Positions 5,995-8,447 of a stretch of DNA of 8,447 nt are shown here, in pieces. The DNA lies in NCBI GenBank assembly GCA_051953655.1, contig JBQCIO010000307.1, positions 1-8,447 on the forward strand, given 5' to 3'. Position 1 is the stretch's first letter, and each line of letters starts with the position of its first letter. This DNA is from JBQCHF01 sp051953655. GTDB taxonomy: Bacteria > Actinomycetota > Actinomycetes > Motilibacterales > Motilibacteraceae. A program made the translations under genes and the position numbers. The notes under the pieces were generated by a model. The model made no database searches. It was given only the letters and a program-made list of their open reading frames with translations, and was not told the origin of the DNA.

Positions 5995-7932
5995 TCAGCC
6001 CGCGTCGCGGACGAGCCAGCAGGCCTGGTACGGGGCCAGCACGATGCCGTCGGCGTCCTCCGCGGGCGGCAGGCCGGTGAGGGCGTCGTGCAGGCGGCCG
6101 TCGGCGTGGACGACCTCGTGCGGCACCGCCCAGCGCGGCAGGTGCTGCACCGCGGCGGAGACGTTGTGCAGCCCGACGAACGTCTGCGCCGGGTGCCGGC
6201 GCGCGGTCACCAGCACCGCGGGCACCACCGGCTCGAGCACCTGCGTCTCCACGCCGGCGTGCTGGGAGACCAGCCCGGCGCGGGTGCGCACCAGGTGCCG
6301 GATGCCGTGCCACACGCGGTGCTCGAGGGTGCCCTCCTCGTGCCGGCGCTCGACGACGTCCCACGGCATCCGCGGCCGGTGCACCCAGCGGTTGTCGTCG
6401 GCGTGCTCGGGATCGGCGTCCCATGCCTCGTCGTTGCGCAGGGCGAGCTCGTCGCCCATGTACAGCAGGGGGATCCCGCCCCAGCCGACGAAGACGGCGT
6501 GCGCCAGCAGGAACCGGCGCACCGCCAGCTCGATCCGTCCGGCGTCGCCGGACTCCAGCGCGCTCTCCAGCCCGGCCAGCGACGCCGCGGTGCCGCTGAT
6601 CCGCTTGTCGCCGGTGGCCGGGTTGTGCTGGAACACCAGCCCGCGGGCGTCGCTGCCGGGGAACTCGCCGGAGTACCAGGACGAGAGGAACGCGCGGTGC
6701 GCGGCGCCGTTCCATCCCACGGCGGCGGCGTCGGCGTCGTCGACCGCCCAGCCGATGTCGTCGTGGCAGCGCAGGTAGGTGGCCCAGGCGGTGGTCGGCG
6801 GCTTGGGCGCGAAGCGGCGCATGGCGGTGGCCAGCAGCCGGACGTCCTGGGCGGCCAGCGCCGACCAGGTCTGCACCATGAGGCTGTTGTGGTAGGCGAG
6901 GTCGGAGACCTTGCCGTGGTGGGGACCGGTGCCCAGGTACGGCAGCAGGTCGTCCGGGCCGACGATCGCCTCGGCCTTGAACAGCAGCTGCGGTGCGGCG
7001 ATCCGGGCCACCGCCCGCAGCGCCTGGGTGATGGCGTGCACCTCGGGCTGGTTCTGGCAGGTGGTGCCCATCCGCTTCCACAGGAAGGCGATCGCGTCGA
7101 GCCGCAGGCAGTCCACACCGAGGCCCGCGAGGTGGCAGACGATGTCGGCGAACTCGCAGAACACCTCGGGGTTGTGCCAGTTCAGGTCCCACTGCCACGC
7201 GTTGAACGTGGTCCAGACCCAGCCCTGCAGGTCGTCGTCCCAGGTGAACGAGCCGGGCGCGAAGTCCGGGAACACCTCGGGGAGGGTCTGCTCGTAGGCG
7301 TCGGGCAGCTCGCGGTCGGCGAAGACGTGGAAGTAGCGGCGGTACTGCTCCTCCCCCGCCCGCGCCCGGCGCGCCCACTCGTGCTCGCGGGCCACGTGGT
7401 TGAGCACCAGGTCCAGGGTGAGGCTGATCCCCTTGGCGTGCAGGGCGTCGGCGAGGTCGGCCAGGTCCTCGGTGGTGCCCAGGTCCGCGCGCACCCGCCG
7501 GTAGTCCATGACGGCGTAGCCGCCGTCGTTGGGCTTGGGCCGCGGTTGCAGCAGCGGCATGAGGTGCAGGTAGGTGACCCCGAGCTCCTCGAGGTAGTCG
7601 ACGTGCTTCGCCACGCCCTGCAGGTCGCCGGCCAGCCGGTCGGTGTAGGCGGCGTAGCCGAGCATGCCCGGCTGCTGGAACCAGTCCGGGCTGACCAGCC
7701 GCTGGGCCGCCCGCTCGCCCAGCGGCTGCTGCAGCGCGGCGTCGACGGCGAGGGCCGCCACGCGCGCGGCGACGTCGTCGGCGGCGTCGCCGTAGGCCGT
7801 GCGCAGGCCGTCCACCAGGTCCGGCCAGTGCCGCTCGAGCCGGGCCAGCACCAGCCGGCGATCGGCAGCGTCCGGCGTCCCGGCGGCGGGCGCGACCAGG
7901 GCGGCGACAGCGGGCGGCAACGGCTCGGTCAC
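5995..7932 (-). CDS. Amylosucrase (GH13 subfamily 4), EC 2.4.1.4
   Basis: 645 residues, close to the roughly 630-650 of known amylosucrases. The enzyme transfers glucose from sucrose onto an alpha-1,4-glucan and releases fructose, in the cytoplasm (no signal peptide). The order matches Neisseria polysaccharea amylosucrase: N-terminal helical domain (about 1-90), then a GH13 barrel with NDGGYAVMDYRRVRADLGT (about 135-153), DLVLNHVAREHEW, WVWTTFNAWQWDLNWHNPEVF, and the nucleophile D279 in LRLDAIAF. These are followed by MGTTCQNQPEVHA, the acid/base E321 in FKAEAIV, and D391 in CHDDIGW. Next come FQHNPATGDKRISGTAASLAGL and DDNRWVHRPR (R515, equivalent to the Arg pairing with Asp in the sucrose pocket), and a C-terminal beta domain. 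The Arg226 position of the Neisseria enzyme is proline here (P218, TLPEVFPDF). GTG 7932 is the only sensible start, because upstream in-frame codons would translate the inverted repeat; it has no clear Shine-Dalgarno. Sucrose hydrolase activity is an alternative. No sucrose transporter is in view. Confidence 0.93.
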   Translation of the reverse strand: MTEPLPPAVAALVAPAAGTPDAADRRLVLARLERHWPDLVDGLRTAYGDAADDVAARVAALAVDAALQQPLGERAAQRLVSPDWFQQPGMLGYAAYTDRLAGDLQGVAKHVDYLEELGVTYLHLMPLLQPRPKPNDGGYAVMDYRRVRADLGTTEDLADLADALHAKGISLTLDLVLNHVAREHEWARRARAGEEQYRRYFHVFADRELPDAYEQTLPEVFPDFAPGSFTWDDDLQGWVWTTFNAWQWDLNWHNPEVFCEFADIVCHLAGLGVDCLRLDAIAFLWKRMGTTCQNQPEVHAITQALRAVARIAAPQLLFKAEAIVGPDDLLPYLGTGPHHGKVSDLAYHNSLMVQTWSALAAQDVRLLATAMRRFAPKPPTTAWATYLRCHDDIGWAVDDADAAAVGWNGAAHRAFLSSWYSGEFPGSDARGLVFQHNPATGDKRISGTAASLAGLESALESGDAGRIELAVRRFLLAHAVFVGWGGIPLLYMGDELALRNDEAWDADPEHADDNRWVHRPRMPWDVVERRHEEGTLEHRVWHGIRHLVRTRAGLVSQHAGVETQVLEPVVPAVLVTARRHPAQTFVGLHNVSAAVQHLPRWAVPHEVVHADGRLHDALTGLPPAEDADGIVLAPYQACWLVRDAG

Positions 7933-7959
7933 CCGGGCATGATGCCAAGCGAGGGACCA

Positions 7960-8009
7960 TGATCGTGAAGGGCTGATGACGGAAAGGCGGCACCAGCCCT
8001 TCATGATCA
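7960..8009. repeat. 50-bp inverted repeat in the divergent amylosucrase/deoC gap
   Basis: The left arm TGATCGTGAAGGGCTG (7960-7975) and right arm CAGCCCTTCATGATCA (7994-8009) are complementary at 15 of 16 positions, the exception being a G-T pair. They enclose an 18-base loop. The element occupies half of the 104-bp gap that must hold both promoters. It has no U-run, and a terminator would make little sense between divergent starts. It could be a shared operator, a folded 5' leader, or a copy of a dispersed REP/MITE-like palindromic element. Confidence 0.8.
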
Positions 8010-8022
8010 CGCGAAGGCGCGT

Positions 8023-8029
8023 GGAAGGA
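8023..8029 (+). promoter_or_regulatory. Ribosome binding site of deoC
   Basis: GGAAGGA with a seven-base spacer to ATG 8037. It confirms the deoC start. No clear -10/-35 pair is seen in the short gap upstream. Confidence 0.75.
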
Positions 8030-8036
8030 TCGGCGC

Positions 8037-8447
8037 ATGACGTCGACCGCGCCCACCGAGCTGCCCACCCGCGCCGAGGTGGCGCGCCTCATCGACCACA
8101 CGCTGCTCAAGCCCGAGGCGACGCCGGACGACGTCGTCGCGCTGTGCCGCGAGGCGGGCGAGCTCGGGGTGTTCGCGGTGTGCGTGTCCCCGTCGATGGT
8201 GTCGGTGGCGCACGACGCGCTGCCCTCGGGCGTGGCCCTGGCCACCGTGTGCGGGTTCCCGTCCGGCGCCCACGACCCGCGGGCCAAGGCGCACGAGGCG
8301 GGGCTGGCGGTCACCGCCGGCGCGATCGAGGTCGACATGGTCATCGACCTGGGCCGGGCCAAGGCCGGCGAGTGGTCCGCGTTGGAGGCCGACATCGCGA
8401 CCGTGCGCGCGGCCACCTCCGGCAGCCTGCTCAAGGTGATCATCGAG
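8037..8447 (+). CDS. deoC: Deoxyribose-phosphate aldolase, N-terminal part (runs off the right edge)
   Basis: 137 residues of an expected roughly 220-250, starting MTSTAPTELPTRAEVARLIDHTLLKPEAT. DeoC (EC 4.1.2.4) is a cytoplasmic class I aldolase that splits 2-deoxyribose-5-phosphate into glyceraldehyde-3-phosphate and acetaldehyde in deoxynucleoside salvage. Diagnostic features are IDHTLLKPEAT (19-29), VFAVCVSPSMV with C49, VCGFPSGAH (71-79), and AIEVDMVIDLGRAKAGEW, where D100 matches the catalytic-site Asp102 of the E. coli enzyme. LLKVIIE follows at the edge. The Schiff-base lysine (FIKTSTG region) and second catalytic lysine (GxKPAGG region) are beyond the window, so the active site cannot be fully confirmed. 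It is transcribed divergently from amylosucrase across a gap occupied by an inverted repeat, and has a good ribosome site. Confidence 0.95.
   Translation, partial: MTSTAPTELPTRAEVARLIDHTLLKPEATPDDVVALCREAGELGVFAVCVSPSMVSVAHDALPSGVALATVCGFPSGAHDPRAKAHEAGLAVTAGAIEVDMVIDLGRAKAGEWSALEADIATVRAATSGSLLKVIIE

Noticed and set aside
5527..7962. 811-codon plus-strand frame opposite the amylosucrase
   Set aside because: No domain, biased Gly/Val/Arg/Gln composition, and fully explained as antisense to a well-supported GH13 gene.
5768..8443. 891-codon minus-strand frame running antisense to deoC and out of frame through amylosucrase
   Set aside because: It crosses two confidently assigned genes in wrong frames and has repetitive Arg/Ala/Gly content.

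Overview
The window is very GC-rich, with strong G/C bias at third codon positions and GTG starts. It looks like a chromosomal segment of a high-GC actinobacterium. Protein style and a DUF222-like gene beside an SOS-box-like palindrome suggest Geodermatophilaceae or a relative (Blastococcus, Geodermatophilus, Modestobacter), but this is inference, not a database result. The high GC leaves long open shadow frames on both strands, and these were discarded.

Layout: five genes lie on the minus strand and one on the plus strand. From the right edge, deoC (deoxyribose-phosphate aldolase) runs rightwards and leaves the window incomplete. Divergent to it, and reading leftwards, are: an amylosucrase (GH13 sucrose-using glucan synthase); a secreted cell-wall protein with an M15-like zinc peptidase domain and four peptidoglycan-binding repeats; a FUSC-family membrane protein; an acidic soluble protein of unknown function; and the 5' part of a probable DUF222/HNH-endonuclease gene that runs off the left edge.

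How the genes may work together: FUSC and the unknown protein are close (about 54 bp apart) and probably form a two-gene unit. The peptidase gene ends about 195 bp before FUSC, with a 15-bp tandem repeat between them. The amylosucrase would turn cytoplasmic sucrose into alpha-1,4-glucan plus fructose. Nothing in the window links it functionally to deoC or to the cell-wall genes. No tRNA, rRNA, CRISPR array, insertion sequence or defence system was seen.

Noncoding structure is the most unusual content. It comprises an 18-bp perfect palindrome just before the DUF222-like gene, five 15-bp tandem units before FUSC, a 16-bp-arm inverted repeat in the divergent amylosucrase/deoC gap, and a 19-bp palindrome between FUSC and the unknown gene. 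I did not find a convincing new multigene system. The leads are these elements and the uncharacterised FUSC-linked protein.
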